64,000 nucleotides of DNA from Gammaproteobacteria bacterium (lineage in GTDB: Bacteria; Pseudomonadota; Gammaproteobacteria; Competibacterales; Competibacteraceae): contig JADLEK010000034.1 in assembly GCA_020846135.1 (NCBI GenBank), forward strand, positions 29,508-93,507, written 5' to 3'. The notes below the pieces were generated by a model. That model was given only the letters and a program-made list of their open reading frames with translations. It had not been told where the DNA came from and ran no database searches. A program made the translations under genes and the position numbers. Positions 46,748 through 54,064 of this stretch are shown here, in pieces. How positions within the stretch are numbered: position 1 is the stretch's first letter; every line of letters begins with the position of its first letter.

Positions 46748-48274
46748 TCAAGCGCCGGAGCAGTCATGCCGGGCCTGGCGGGTTGGATGCGCGGGATGTT
46801 TAGCCGCTTTGTCGATCTTAAACGTCGTCTGATCCGAACGTAAAAAGGCCGGGCGGCTTTTCATGCCGCTTTGGTAAAAATCCAGCGTCAAGGCTTCTCG
46901 CGCTACAGGTTCCGCGATAGTCAGTGTCTCAACCAATCCCCGATAGAGCAGATCAAACAGCCGTTCCAGCGCCAGTTGATGAGTCTGTCCAGTGGTGACG
47001 AACAGCCAGTCGCTCAGGACCATGAACCGCCCGAATGGATCGTCGCCAAGCAACAGCGGGCGGGAATGGTGGAATCGTCCGGAATTGCCGATCAGATCCC
47101 AATAGCGGGCGAAGCGCTCCAGTCGCCGCACAGTTGCAAAGTCCAGTAGCGCGGAACACAGCAGGTTATAAGGTGGATGCGGGTTGAAACGCAGATTGAA
47201 GGCGGCGGAGTGGCGGCTGATGGGTGCGCCGCGCAGCCGCTTTAGAATGCCAACCTGAATTTCCTGCGGATCGAGCGCGATTAACCGGTTAAAACCGGCG
47301 GCGAAGCTATCCAGCGTTTCGCCCGGCAATCCGACAATCAAATCAGCGTGTAAATGGGCAGGGGTGTTTTGCCGCAGCCAGTGCAGATTCTCCTCAGTTT
47401 TGCCATTGTCCTGCCGGCGGCTGATGAGCGCCTGCACGGCTGAATTGAAGGTCTGGACGCCGATTTCGAATTGCAGGGTTCCTGGTGAAAACTGGACGAT
47501 TCGGGTTTTAAGCGATTCCGGCAGGTGATCAGGAATCAGTTCAAAGTGCAGAAACAGCCGTTCATCCAGCCGCTCCAGAAAGAAATCCAGAATCTGCGTT
47601 CCGATTTTACTGTTGAGATTGAAGGTGCGATCCACGAATTTGAAATGACGCACCCCGCGCTGATAAAGCTGGTCCATTTCACTGAGAAATAAATCTACAG
47701 GAAAAGGCCAGGCGGTTTTATCTAGGGCCGACAGGCAAAACTCACAGCGAAATGGACAACCGCGCGAGGCTTCAACATAAATCAGCCGGTGGGTAATATC
47801 TTCTTCGTGATAGAACGGATAGGGCGATGCCAATGACTCCAGAAGCGGCGGTTCGGAGGTAAGCATTTTTTCCAACGGCGGATTGCTATTCAGCCATTGC
47901 CGACATAATTGCGCGAAGGCTAAATCCGCCTGACCGGTGATCAAATAATCCGCCAGTCGCACTATCGGCTGCTCTTCCCATTCATGGCTCACTTCCGGGC
48001 CGCCCAGCACGATGAGGATTTCAGGCCGGACCTGTTTGATCAAGGCGATGACTTGGGCGGTTTGCTCAACATTCCAGATATAAACGCCGAAACCGATGAT
48101 GCGTGGCTGTTCGGCCAGTAGTGTTTCAGCAATATCGAGCGGGCGTTGGGTGATGATAAATTCGTGGATCGCAGCTTCTGTCTGTAATTCGCCCAGATTG
48201 GCGAATAGATAACGCAGGCCCAGCGCGGAATGGAAATAGCGGGCGTTCAGGGTTGAAAGAATAATGGCAGGCAT
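46748..48274 (-). CDS. B12-binding-domain radical SAM protein (DUF4080)
   Basis: 508 aa. An N-terminal B12-binding-like domain (IGFGVYIWNVEQTAQVIALI, LVLGGPEVSHEWEE) is followed by a radical SAM barrel with Cys173-xxx-Cys177-xx-Cys180 (RGCPFRCEFC) and GVQTFNSAVQALISRR. A C-terminal DUF4080-like region completes it. Cobalamin-dependent radical SAM enzymes catalyse methyl transfer or ring rearrangement; the substrate is unknown. Starts 12 bp after the Y RNA terminator and is convergent with the decarboxylase. Confidence 0.88.
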   Translation of the reverse strand: MPAIILSTLNARYFHSALGLRYLFANLGELQTEAAIHEFIITQRPLDIAETLLAEQPRIIGFGVYIWNVEQTAQVIALIKQVRPEILIVLGGPEVSHEWEEQPIVRLADYLITGQADLAFAQLCRQWLNSNPPLEKMLTSEPPLLESLASPYPFYHEEDITHRLIYVEASRGCPFRCEFCLSALDKTAWPFPVDLFLSEMDQLYQRGVRHFKFVDRTFNLNSKIGTQILDFFLERLDERLFLHFELIPDHLPESLKTRIVQFSPGTLQFEIGVQTFNSAVQALISRRQDNGKTEENLHWLRQNTPAHLHADLIVGLPGETLDSFAAGFNRLIALDPQEIQVGILKRLRGAPISRHSAAFNLRFNPHPPYNLLCSALLDFATVRRLERFARYWDLIGNSGRFHHSRPLLLGDDPFGRFMVLSDWLFVTTGQTHQLALERLFDLLYRGLVETLTIAEPVAREALTLDFYQSGMKSRPAFLRSDQTTFKIDKAAKHPAHPTRQARHDCSGA

Positions 48275-48285
48275 GAGAGACCACT

Positions 48286-48324
48286 AAAAAAACGGAGTGG
48301 GATTAATCAAACCCGCACTCCGTT
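48286..48324 (-). terminator. Strong intrinsic terminator ending the Y RNA locus
   Basis: On the minus strand AACGGAGTG (complement of 48316-48324) pairs with CACTCCGTT (complement of 48291-48299), extended by GGG/CCC inside, with a run of seven T at 48286-48292 in the transcript direction. It follows Y RNA 1 by 8 bp. Confidence 0.92.
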
Positions 48325-48332
48325 GAATAAGG

Positions 48333-48463
48333 CGTGGCGACAAGGGATTGCGAGACATTCCTTGCTCTACCCACTGAGCTACAGCCGCTTTACAGCGACC
48401 GGCGGGATTTGAACCCGCGACCAAGGGATTATTAGCCATGTAGTCCCGCGAGTATTCGCCACG
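48333..48463 (-). ncRNA. Bacterial Y RNA with circularly permuted tRNA mimic (YrlA-like), Y RNA 1
   Basis: 131 nt, minus strand. Closing stem CGTGGCGA (48456-48463) pairs with TCGCCACG (48333-48340). Inside lie a T-arm with stem GCGGG/CCCGC and loop TTCAAAT (48402-48418); a 7-bp acceptor-like stem CGGTCGC/GCGGCTG joined by a 6-nt loop TGTAAA (48382-48401); then TA and a D-arm GCTC/GAGC with loop AGTGGGTA (48364-48379). CCTT and AAGG (48423-48426 with 48360-48363) can form the stem below. The order T-arm, acceptor, D-arm is a tRNA permuted at the anticodon, as described for YrlA. The Ro-binding motifs GGCGAAUA and CUUGUCGCC are present. It lies downstream of rsr. Confidence 0.85.
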
Positions 48464-48507
48464 ACAAGACAAGACAAGACAAGACAAGACAAGACAAGAC
48501 AAGACAA
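48463..48507 (-). repeat. Tandem pentanucleotide repeat (TTGTC), 9 copies
   Basis: Nine uninterrupted copies of GACAA on the given strand, that is TTGTC in the Y RNA direction, 48463-48507. It occupies almost all of the 46-bp spacer between Y RNA 2 and Y RNA 1, ending in the first base of the Y RNA 1 stem. The unit matches the CUUGUC Ro-binding strand motif of both RNAs. Confidence 0.95.
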
Positions 48508-48509
48508 GA

Positions 48510-48615
48510 GGCGACGACAAGGAGTAGCGAGAGCGGAAATCCCGTATTAAACGGGGCAGGATGGCGATCCTGCTCTTCCTGAGGGTGCCATGTACTCCCG
48601 CTGGCATTCGTCGCC
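48510..48615 (-). ncRNA. Y RNA 2 (Y RNA-like element with a non-tRNA insert)
   Basis: 106 nt, minus strand. Perfect 8-bp closing stem GGCGACGA (complement of 48608-48615) with TCGTCGCC (complement of 48510-48517). The 5' side continues AATGCCAGCGGGAGTACATG and the 3' side is CTACTCCTTG before the stem, paralleling Y RNA 1. An inner stem GGAGTA/TACTCC is possible. The insert is two neat hairpins, not tRNA-like: GCAGGAT-CGCC-ATCCTGC (48556-48573) and CCCGT-TTAAT-ACGGG (48541-48555). I find no separate terminator; it probably shares a transcript with its neighbours and is released by processing. Confidence 0.7.
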
Positions 48616-48625
48616 GTAAATCAAA

Positions 48626-48712
48626 ACCGCCCGGACCGGACCAGGGAAATAACCGAGAGAGGGTATGATTAGCAGTCATGTACTCCCGGTCGGGCATTCC
48701 GGCCCCGGCGGC
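48626..48712 (-). ncRNA. Y RNA 3 (short Y RNA-like element next to rsr)
   Basis: 87 nt, minus strand. A 15-bp closing stem with one mismatch: GCCGCCGGGGCCGGA (complement of 48698-48712) and TCCGGTCCGGGCGGT (complement of 48626-48640). It has CGGAATGCC where the others have CGAATGCC, and CCCTGG where the others have CCTTG. The GGGAGTACATG segment is retained. The insert is short (~40 nt) and not tRNA-like. Weaker than the other two because the conserved 3' motif is altered. Confidence 0.55.
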
Positions 48713-48727
48713 GAAACTCTGACCTGA

Positions 48728-48733
48728 ATTATA
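48728..48733 (-). promoter_or_regulatory. Perfect -10 hexamer TATAAT at the rsr stop codon
   Basis: The minus strand reads GGTATAATTCAGG, a consensus -10 box overlapping the rsr TAA stop. A start about 7 nt downstream would fall just before the Y RNA 3 stem. No convincing -35 box lies 16-18 nt upstream, so this is a candidate only. Confidence 0.4.
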
Positions 48734-50282
48734 CCTCTACCGCTTCAATTTCGCGCACCCAATGATCGCCGCCCAGTTGGCCAGCAGCGAACCGGGCCAG
48801 CACCTCGAACACCGCATCCGAAAATCCACCCACGTTCAGCACATCGTCGCGGGTCTGCGCCTGGGTGGTTCCGTAAGGCTGAAGATCAATGCAGACCAGC
48901 CTGGCCTTTGGATTATGCTGGCGGAAAGTCTCCCACTGCTTCATGGTTTCGGTACCCCGCCCGCGCTGCGGATCCGCCCACGATTCGTTGTCGGAAACGT
49001 AGATCACCAGATCGCCGGCGGCTTTGCGCTGATTCAAGGTCGCCAGTGGTCGTCCACAGTTAGTTCCGCCGCCACAGAATGCCGCCAGCGTTTTGGCTTG
49101 AGTCAATACGCTGTCGCGCCGATTCAGTGGCACCACATGAACCTCGGTATCGAACGGCAGAATCTTCGTCGCCGGATTTTTCGCTGACAGCGCCGCTGCG
49201 ACTAGCGCCGCCACATCCACACAGCGCACTTTCGAAGTCGCGCCTTTGCGGTGGCCGGTGATCGGCGAAGCCATTGAACCCGATACATCCAGCAGCACAT
49301 AAACCTGGCCCGGCAATTCCGGCACATTCTCCAACGCGACCTCCAGCGCGTCCTGCAAGGCATCGCGGACGATCTCCGGCACCCCTTCGCCGGTCATGGT
49401 GTAGGCGCTGAGCAACTGGTAGGGAAACACCCGCGCCCGCCGGATCGCTACCGGATCGCGCAGCCGCTCGGCAATTCGCTGGGCCATGCCGCCCACCTTG
49501 AAGACTTCATGCCGGGCAAAGGTGTTGAGATTCATCCGGGTCATCTGCCACGGAGCCTGACAGGCGATGGCGACCCAGTGCTGCGGACGCAAGGGCGGGG
49601 CGGTCAGCAGTTCAAACGGCACATCCGGGATCGGCGCTTCCGCATCATCCCGGAACCGATCCAGCGCCTTGACGACCTCCGGCAACATTGCTGCGTCATG
49701 GGGTTTCCCGATCAGCCAGGCGTAAAACGCGGCCCGTTCCGGCGTCGCCGGCTTGGGATGAACCATCTTCAGCACATCCGCCAGCGATGGATCATTGCCC
49801 ACTGAAGCGCTCAACAGTTGTGCGTCGCTGCGTCCGGCCAGCCAATGCTGCACCAGCCGCTTGGGCCGACTGCCCAGCGATTTACGCCCGACTACGCCGG
49901 ACCGCAGGATTTGCACAACATTGCGCAGCATTCGCCCGTTATCCACGATCCTGGCGAACGTCGGCTCCAGAAACTCCGGGCTGTGTTGCGCCAGCCATGC
50001 GGTCAGCAGCGCCGGCATATCCTTCATCTGCCCCCGCCGCCGGGCGTAAATCGCAGTTTTGGCGACAAACGCCGGTTCTACTGCCACGCACAGCGCCAGC
50101 ACCGTATCCAGTTGCATATCGGCATTGGCGTAGTAGGTGGTATTCAGGCAGCCAGTCGCAGCGTATTGCGCCAGCGCGGCTTTGGGCGACAGCGCATAGG
50201 CAACGCCGCCCGCTTCGTTAATGGCATCAGTAGCCGGAGGCAAACGACCAGGTTGGGTTTTGAAAAGCTGTTTGTTCGCCAT
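48729..50282 (-). CDS. rsr: Ro60 orthologue, TROVE-domain RNA-binding protein
   Basis: 517 aa. The TROVE region covers most of the N-terminal ~320 residues (ALCVAVEPAFVAKTAIYARR, RMLRNVVQILRSGVVGRKSL), and a vWA domain follows with the MIDAS DVSGSMAS at 332-339, Thr in GGGTNCG near 394 and VSDNESW. Length matches bacterial Rsr proteins. Rsr forms a ring that binds Y RNA and misfolded or single-stranded RNA ends and works with exonuclease PNPase in RNA turnover and stress survival. The three Y RNA elements directly downstream on the same strand support this identification. No rtcBA genes are adjacent, unlike in enterobacteria. Confidence 0.93.
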   Translation of the reverse strand: MANKQLFKTQPGRLPPATDAINEAGGVAYALSPKAALAQYAATGCLNTTYYANADMQLDTVLALCVAVEPAFVAKTAIYARRRGQMKDMPALLTAWLAQHSPEFLEPTFARIVDNGRMLRNVVQILRSGVVGRKSLGSRPKRLVQHWLAGRSDAQLLSASVGNDPSLADVLKMVHPKPATPERAAFYAWLIGKPHDAAMLPEVVKALDRFRDDAEAPIPDVPFELLTAPPLRPQHWVAIACQAPWQMTRMNLNTFARHEVFKVGGMAQRIAERLRDPVAIRRARVFPYQLLSAYTMTGEGVPEIVRDALQDALEVALENVPELPGQVYVLLDVSGSMASPITGHRKGATSKVRCVDVAALVAAALSAKNPATKILPFDTEVHVVPLNRRDSVLTQAKTLAAFCGGGTNCGRPLATLNQRKAAGDLVIYVSDNESWADPQRGRGTETMKQWETFRQHNPKARLVCIDLQPYGTTQAQTRDDVLNVGGFSDAVFEVLARFAAGQLGGDHWVREIEAVEV

Positions 50283-50324
50283 GTGAGTAATGCCTTGGGC
50301 AAAATTAACTCGATGTATCCAGAA

Positions 50325-51125
50325 TCATGGGCTTTTAGCATCGCTCACGGTGGTATTGGCCTGGATTTCATGCAGATCCTCGCCTTTGCGGATCTGCAAC
50401 ACCAGATTCCAGGCTCCCGGCCATGGTAACTTGACTTCGGTTTCATACACGCCGGGAGCGCGTTCAGTCAGATTAAATCCGACGTCCAGCTTGCTGCTGG
50501 ATGAGCGCAGAAACTGCCCCGCCACGGTAGCCCCGGTTAATGGTTCACCGTCGCGGGTTTGCGCCGCCACCCGGAAGATCGCCGGCTGATTCGCGACCGG
50601 ATCGGTCAGCCAGCCTTTCTGCACCTGCCAGCCGCGTTGCCGCTGCCGCTCCACCTGCTGCAGGTAGTCGTTATACAGGGCTTCCTTCTTGTGGTAGTCG
50701 TGCGAAATCACTCCCGGAAACATCGAACTGACCGGGCCACGGGTGCTTTCCGGCAACAGCCACCGCCCCAGCGTCGAGGTGAGTCCCCGTTCGGCGACCG
50801 CCACAAAGATCGCGCCGGTGACCACCACGAAGATGAAAAAACCACTCAGCGCCGCCGGCCCCCAGTGCAGCCCTTGACCGCTGGAGCGGACGCTTAACAA
50901 CATGCCGCAGGCCAGCGAAGCCAGCAGATAAATCGCCAAATGCATGGCGAAGACATCGCCGCCAGGCCAGCGGACGATGCTGTAGGGAACGTACAGGCCG
51001 ACTGTGATCAATGCAGTCACGGCGGCGGCCAGTTTGGCGCTGGTTCCGGCCAGGCGAATCAGGGCCAGATTGAGGGCGACAATCAACCCGGCTCCGACCG
51101 CCAGGCTCAACAGCAGATCAGGCAT
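50325..51125 (-). CDS. ccoH: FixH-domain protein with N-terminal membrane extension
   Basis: 266 aa. The C-terminal half has FixH features (YNDYLQQVERQRQRGW, LTGATVAGQFLR, GVYETEVKLPWPGAWNL). The N-terminal ~100 residues add three or four membrane segments, which single-domain FixH (~160 aa) lacks. Involved in maturation of the cbb3 oxidase. The stop of fixG overlaps its start, so the pair is coupled. Confidence 0.85.
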   Translation of the reverse strand: MPDLLLSLAVGAGLIVALNLALIRLAGTSAKLAAAVTALITVGLYVPYSIVRWPGGDVFAMHLAIYLLASLACGMLLSVRSSGQGLHWGPAALSGFFIFVVVTGAIFVAVAERGLTSTLGRWLLPESTRGPVSSMFPGVISHDYHKKEALYNDYLQQVERQRQRGWQVQKGWLTDPVANQPAIFRVAAQTRDGEPLTGATVAGQFLRSSSSKLDVGFNLTERAPGVYETEVKLPWPGAWNLVLQIRKGEDLHEIQANTTVSDAKSP

Positions 51126-52585
51126 CAGTCGTTATCCGGCAGATAAAACGGGACTTTCCGGCGAATCGGCTCCGCCGTTGCTCCTTCCAGCGCCTCGATG
51201 ATGAAGGTGACCTTGGTACGTTCCGCGTCATCTTTGTCATTCTTTTCAGCCTTTTCATCGCCGTCGTCATCTTTAACCACAACCGGCGGAACCTGGACGC
51301 GAGCCGGCAACTTGAGCCGCTCCTGCGGGGCCAGATCGATCCGCGCCGTTCCGTCCATATCCAGCGTCGCGCTGGCCAGACCTTCGATGCGAATGCCCAC
51401 GGTCATCGGCGCAGTCAGCTTGTTGTTGAGCTTGATCTCGTAGGTGTTGCGGATGCTGCCATCGGACATCCGGGTAAATAACGGCTGGCGAATTTGCTCC
51501 ACCACCGCAGTGTAGGGCGAGCGGGTCACGACGCTCCAAATCAATACTGTCGTGGCGGCCGTCAGCGCTATCCCGTAACCAAAGGTCTTGGGTTTCAGCA
51601 AGGTGGTTTTCTTGCCATTCAGGGCATTTTCCGAGGTATAGCTGACCAGCCCGCGCGGCCACTTCTGGTTATCCATGACCACATCGCAGGCGTCGATGCA
51701 CAACGCGCAGGAAATGCACTGGTATTGCAGACCGTTGCGGATATCGATCCCGACTGGACAGACCTGAACGCAATAACCACAATCAATGCAATCACCCACG
51801 CCTTGCGCCTGCCGCTCTTCGCGGGTTTTCAGGCCCTTGCCCAGTTTAGCCCGCCCCTTAGTCCCTTCGCCACGCTGCGGATCGTAGGAGATGATCAGCG
51901 TGTCATGGTCAAACATCGCGCTTTGAAAGCGGGCGTAGGGGCACATGTAGACGCAGACCTGCTCACGGGCCAGCCCGGCCATCACAAAGGTGGTCGTGGT
52001 CAGAAACAGGACAGTAAAATAGGCGGCGGAAGGCGCCCGACCCAGCAGGAAATCCACCACCAGGGTTGGTGCATCGACCCAGTACATGACAAAGGTCAGT
52101 CCGGTATAGAAGGCAATTAGCAACCAGATCGCGTAAGTGCCGCCGACCTTGATCAACTTCTCACGGTTCCACGATCCCTTGCTCAAGCGCAGCCGCGCCG
52201 GCCGTTCCCCCTGTATCCAATGCTCGACCATCATGTACAGATCGGTCCACAGGGTCTGGAAGCAGAAATAACCACACCAGACCCGCCCGGCAAGACCGGT
52301 GACGAAAAACAGCAGAATGGCGAAAATAATCAACACTCCCGCCAGCCAGAAAATATCCTGCACCTGCACGGTCAGGCCGAAAATGTAGAAATGGCGGCCC
52401 GGCAGGTCATACAGCACCGCCTGATCGGGGGCGTTAGGCCGATCCCAGCGCAACCACGGCAATAGAAAATAGACTATATATGCCAGAACCAGAATGCCGG
52501 TTTTCAGGGTGCGGAAACGGCCCTTGACCGAGCGGGGATGAATCGGGATGCGTTTTTGATAAAGCGAGGGGGTTGATTCAGACAT
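51125..52585 (-). CDS. ccoG: Cytochrome c oxidase accessory protein CcoG/FixG
   Basis: 486 aa. Five membrane segments, two 4Fe-4S clusters of the ferredoxin type (CIDCGYCVQVCPVG and CISCALCIDACD) and a C-terminal periplasmic immunoglobulin-like domain. CcoG is a cupric reductase or copper carrier for cbb3 oxidase assembly. The C-terminal tail is unusual in carrying an Asp/Lys/Glu-rich stretch (VVKDDDGDEKAEKNDKDDAE). Confidence 0.93.
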   Translation of the reverse strand: MSESTPSLYQKRIPIHPRSVKGRFRTLKTGILVLAYIVYFLLPWLRWDRPNAPDQAVLYDLPGRHFYIFGLTVQVQDIFWLAGVLIIFAILLFFVTGLAGRVWCGYFCFQTLWTDLYMMVEHWIQGERPARLRLSKGSWNREKLIKVGGTYAIWLLIAFYTGLTFVMYWVDAPTLVVDFLLGRAPSAAYFTVLFLTTTTFVMAGLAREQVCVYMCPYARFQSAMFDHDTLIISYDPQRGEGTKGRAKLGKGLKTREERQAQGVGDCIDCGYCVQVCPVGIDIRNGLQYQCISCALCIDACDVVMDNQKWPRGLVSYTSENALNGKKTTLLKPKTFGYGIALTAATTVLIWSVVTRSPYTAVVEQIRQPLFTRMSDGSIRNTYEIKLNNKLTAPMTVGIRIEGLASATLDMDGTARIDLAPQERLKLPARVQVPPVVVKDDDGDEKAEKNDKDDAERTKVTFIIEALEGATAEPIRRKVPFYLPDND

Positions 52586-52756
52586 AGCTCACCTGATGGG
52601 TGACTAAAAGCATGGGTGATTGGAACAGCGAGGATGTTCGTTCGTTCGCAGCAACGCTGATTATCGACCGGGTCGGCATCCAGCATTATTAACAATTCTC
52701 AGAGAAGCGCGATTAAAACCAGCCAGACACTGAAAACTGCACTGCCCATAAACGAC

Positions 52757-52779
52757 TCACCCCCCACACGGGGGGGTGA
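52757..52779. repeat. Perfect hairpin between ccoP and ccoG
   Basis: TCACCCCCC (52757-52765) pairs with GGGGGGTGA (52771-52779) over a five-base loop in the gap after the ccoP stop. No T-run follows on the minus strand, so it may attenuate or protect ends rather than terminate fully. Confidence 0.55.
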
Positions 52780-52820
52780 ACCTGATTAAACCGGCCAACT
52801 GCAGACCGGGATACAATGGA

Positions 52821-53783
52821 TCATTGCTTGCTGCCGCTTAACTGATGAACGTAGACCGCCAGCAGTTTAATGTCGGTCGGTGACAACCGGTTTTGCCAGG
52901 CCGGCATAACCCGGGTATTGTTGACCCCCTTGGCGACAAAACTGGCAACCTGCGTCTTCTTGTCTTGCAGGGTTTTCAGGGCCGGTACATCAACAATTGC
53001 CCAGATTTTATCGGTCAGATTAGCCGATCCGGTTGAAGCGATGCCCTTGCCATCCGCCCCATGACAGTAATAACAGCCACCGACTTGCCCCTGAAAAATC
53101 GCCTTGCCGCGCTCGGAGGCTTCGCTGGGCTTGGCTTCATTGGACAGGGTCAGGACATATTCCGCCACATCGTTCAACTGATCAGGCTTGAGGACTGCGC
53201 CGAATGCCGGCATGAAACCCTTGCGGCCCAGGACCAGGGTCTCCTGAATCTTGTCGGTGCTGCCGCCCCACAGCCAGTCGTTATCGGTGAGATTCGGATA
53301 CAGGCCAACCACGCCCTGCCCGCCTTGACCATGACAAGCCGCGCAGTTGTCGCCAAACAACCCTTTGCCGACCGAACTCACGAACGCCATCATCTCGCGA
53401 TTTTTGATGATCTGATCGGGGGTCGCCGTTTCTACCTTGGCCAGCATTTCCTTGCGCTTCGGGTCATTGGCGGCCTGGTTCATGTCTTCCAGCATCAGCG
53501 CCCGAGTGTTCCATGGCTGATCCTTCTTTTCCAGTAGTTTGCCAGTAGCCTTGTCGGTAATCGTGTAATCCACTGTGCCATAGCCCTTGAGCCAACCTTT
53601 ACCCATCGGCCACGAGGGATAGACGAACCAGTACAAAATCGAAAAAATCACGGTTCCGTAAAAACACCACAGCCACCAGCGCGGCAATGGATTGGTGTAC
53701 TCCTGAAGATCGCCGTCCCAGGAATGGCCGGTAGTCTGAACCGCGCCGGGTTTTTGTTGAGGATGCTGCGTATTGTCACTCAT
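52821..53783 (-). CDS. ccoP: cbb3-type cytochrome c oxidase subunit III (CcoP)
   Basis: 320 aa. One membrane helix (~30-52) then two c-type haem domains, CAACHGQGGQG near 147 and CYYCHGADGKG near 237, each with a downstream Met ligand. Diheme subunit feeding electrons to CcoN. Overlaps ccoQ by 4 bp and is fourth in ccoNOQP. Confidence 0.95.
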   Translation of the reverse strand: MSDNTQHPQQKPGAVQTTGHSWDGDLQEYTNPLPRWWLWCFYGTVIFSILYWFVYPSWPMGKGWLKGYGTVDYTITDKATGKLLEKKDQPWNTRALMLEDMNQAANDPKRKEMLAKVETATPDQIIKNREMMAFVSSVGKGLFGDNCAACHGQGGQGVVGLYPNLTDNDWLWGGSTDKIQETLVLGRKGFMPAFGAVLKPDQLNDVAEYVLTLSNEAKPSEASERGKAIFQGQVGGCYYCHGADGKGIASTGSANLTDKIWAIVDVPALKTLQDKKTQVASFVAKGVNNTRVMPAWQNRLSPTDIKLLAVYVHQLSGSKQ

Positions 53784-54010
53784 TGTCCATTCACCTTGCG
53801 GGATTGGGGATGGATCTCTGCCAGCGAAGCGTCAGGCCGGCCTGGTTCATCATCGTCGAATGGAATGTTCTTATAAGACTCCAGCCGTTGGGCGCGGCGC
53901 TTGTCGGTGAAGACGTAAATCAAAACACCGCAGAACGCGCCAAAAAACAGGATCAACGCCAAGGGCTTGGAGTTATCCATCCGGGTGAACCACATCAGCC
54001 AGTCAAACAT
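53780..54010 (-). CDS. ccoQ: cbb3-type cytochrome oxidase subunit CcoQ
   Basis: 76 aa, one membrane helix at residues ~15-32 (LALILFFGAFCGVLIYVF), then DKRRAQRLESYKNIPFDDD, the usual CcoQ sequence. Stabilises the oxidase. Confidence 0.9.
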   Translation of the reverse strand: MFDWLMWFTRMDNSKPLALILFFGAFCGVLIYVFTDKRRAQRLESYKNIPFDDDEPGRPDASLAEIHPQSRKVNGQ

Positions 54011-54064
54011 CGGGCCGAGCCTCCATCCAGTTCCCCCGGAAACCGGGGGAACGCGGTTCAGGTT

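Noticed and set aside
48333..48463. Ordinary tRNA gene
   Set aside because: T-arm precedes D-arm, the acceptor is closed by a loop, and there is no anticodon arm with a 7-base loop. It fits a permuted mimic instead.
48284..48697. Minus-strand ORF of 137 codons through the Y RNA region
   Set aside because: Its residues (repeated LSCLV from the pentamer array) come from structured RNA elements; there is no family-like composition.
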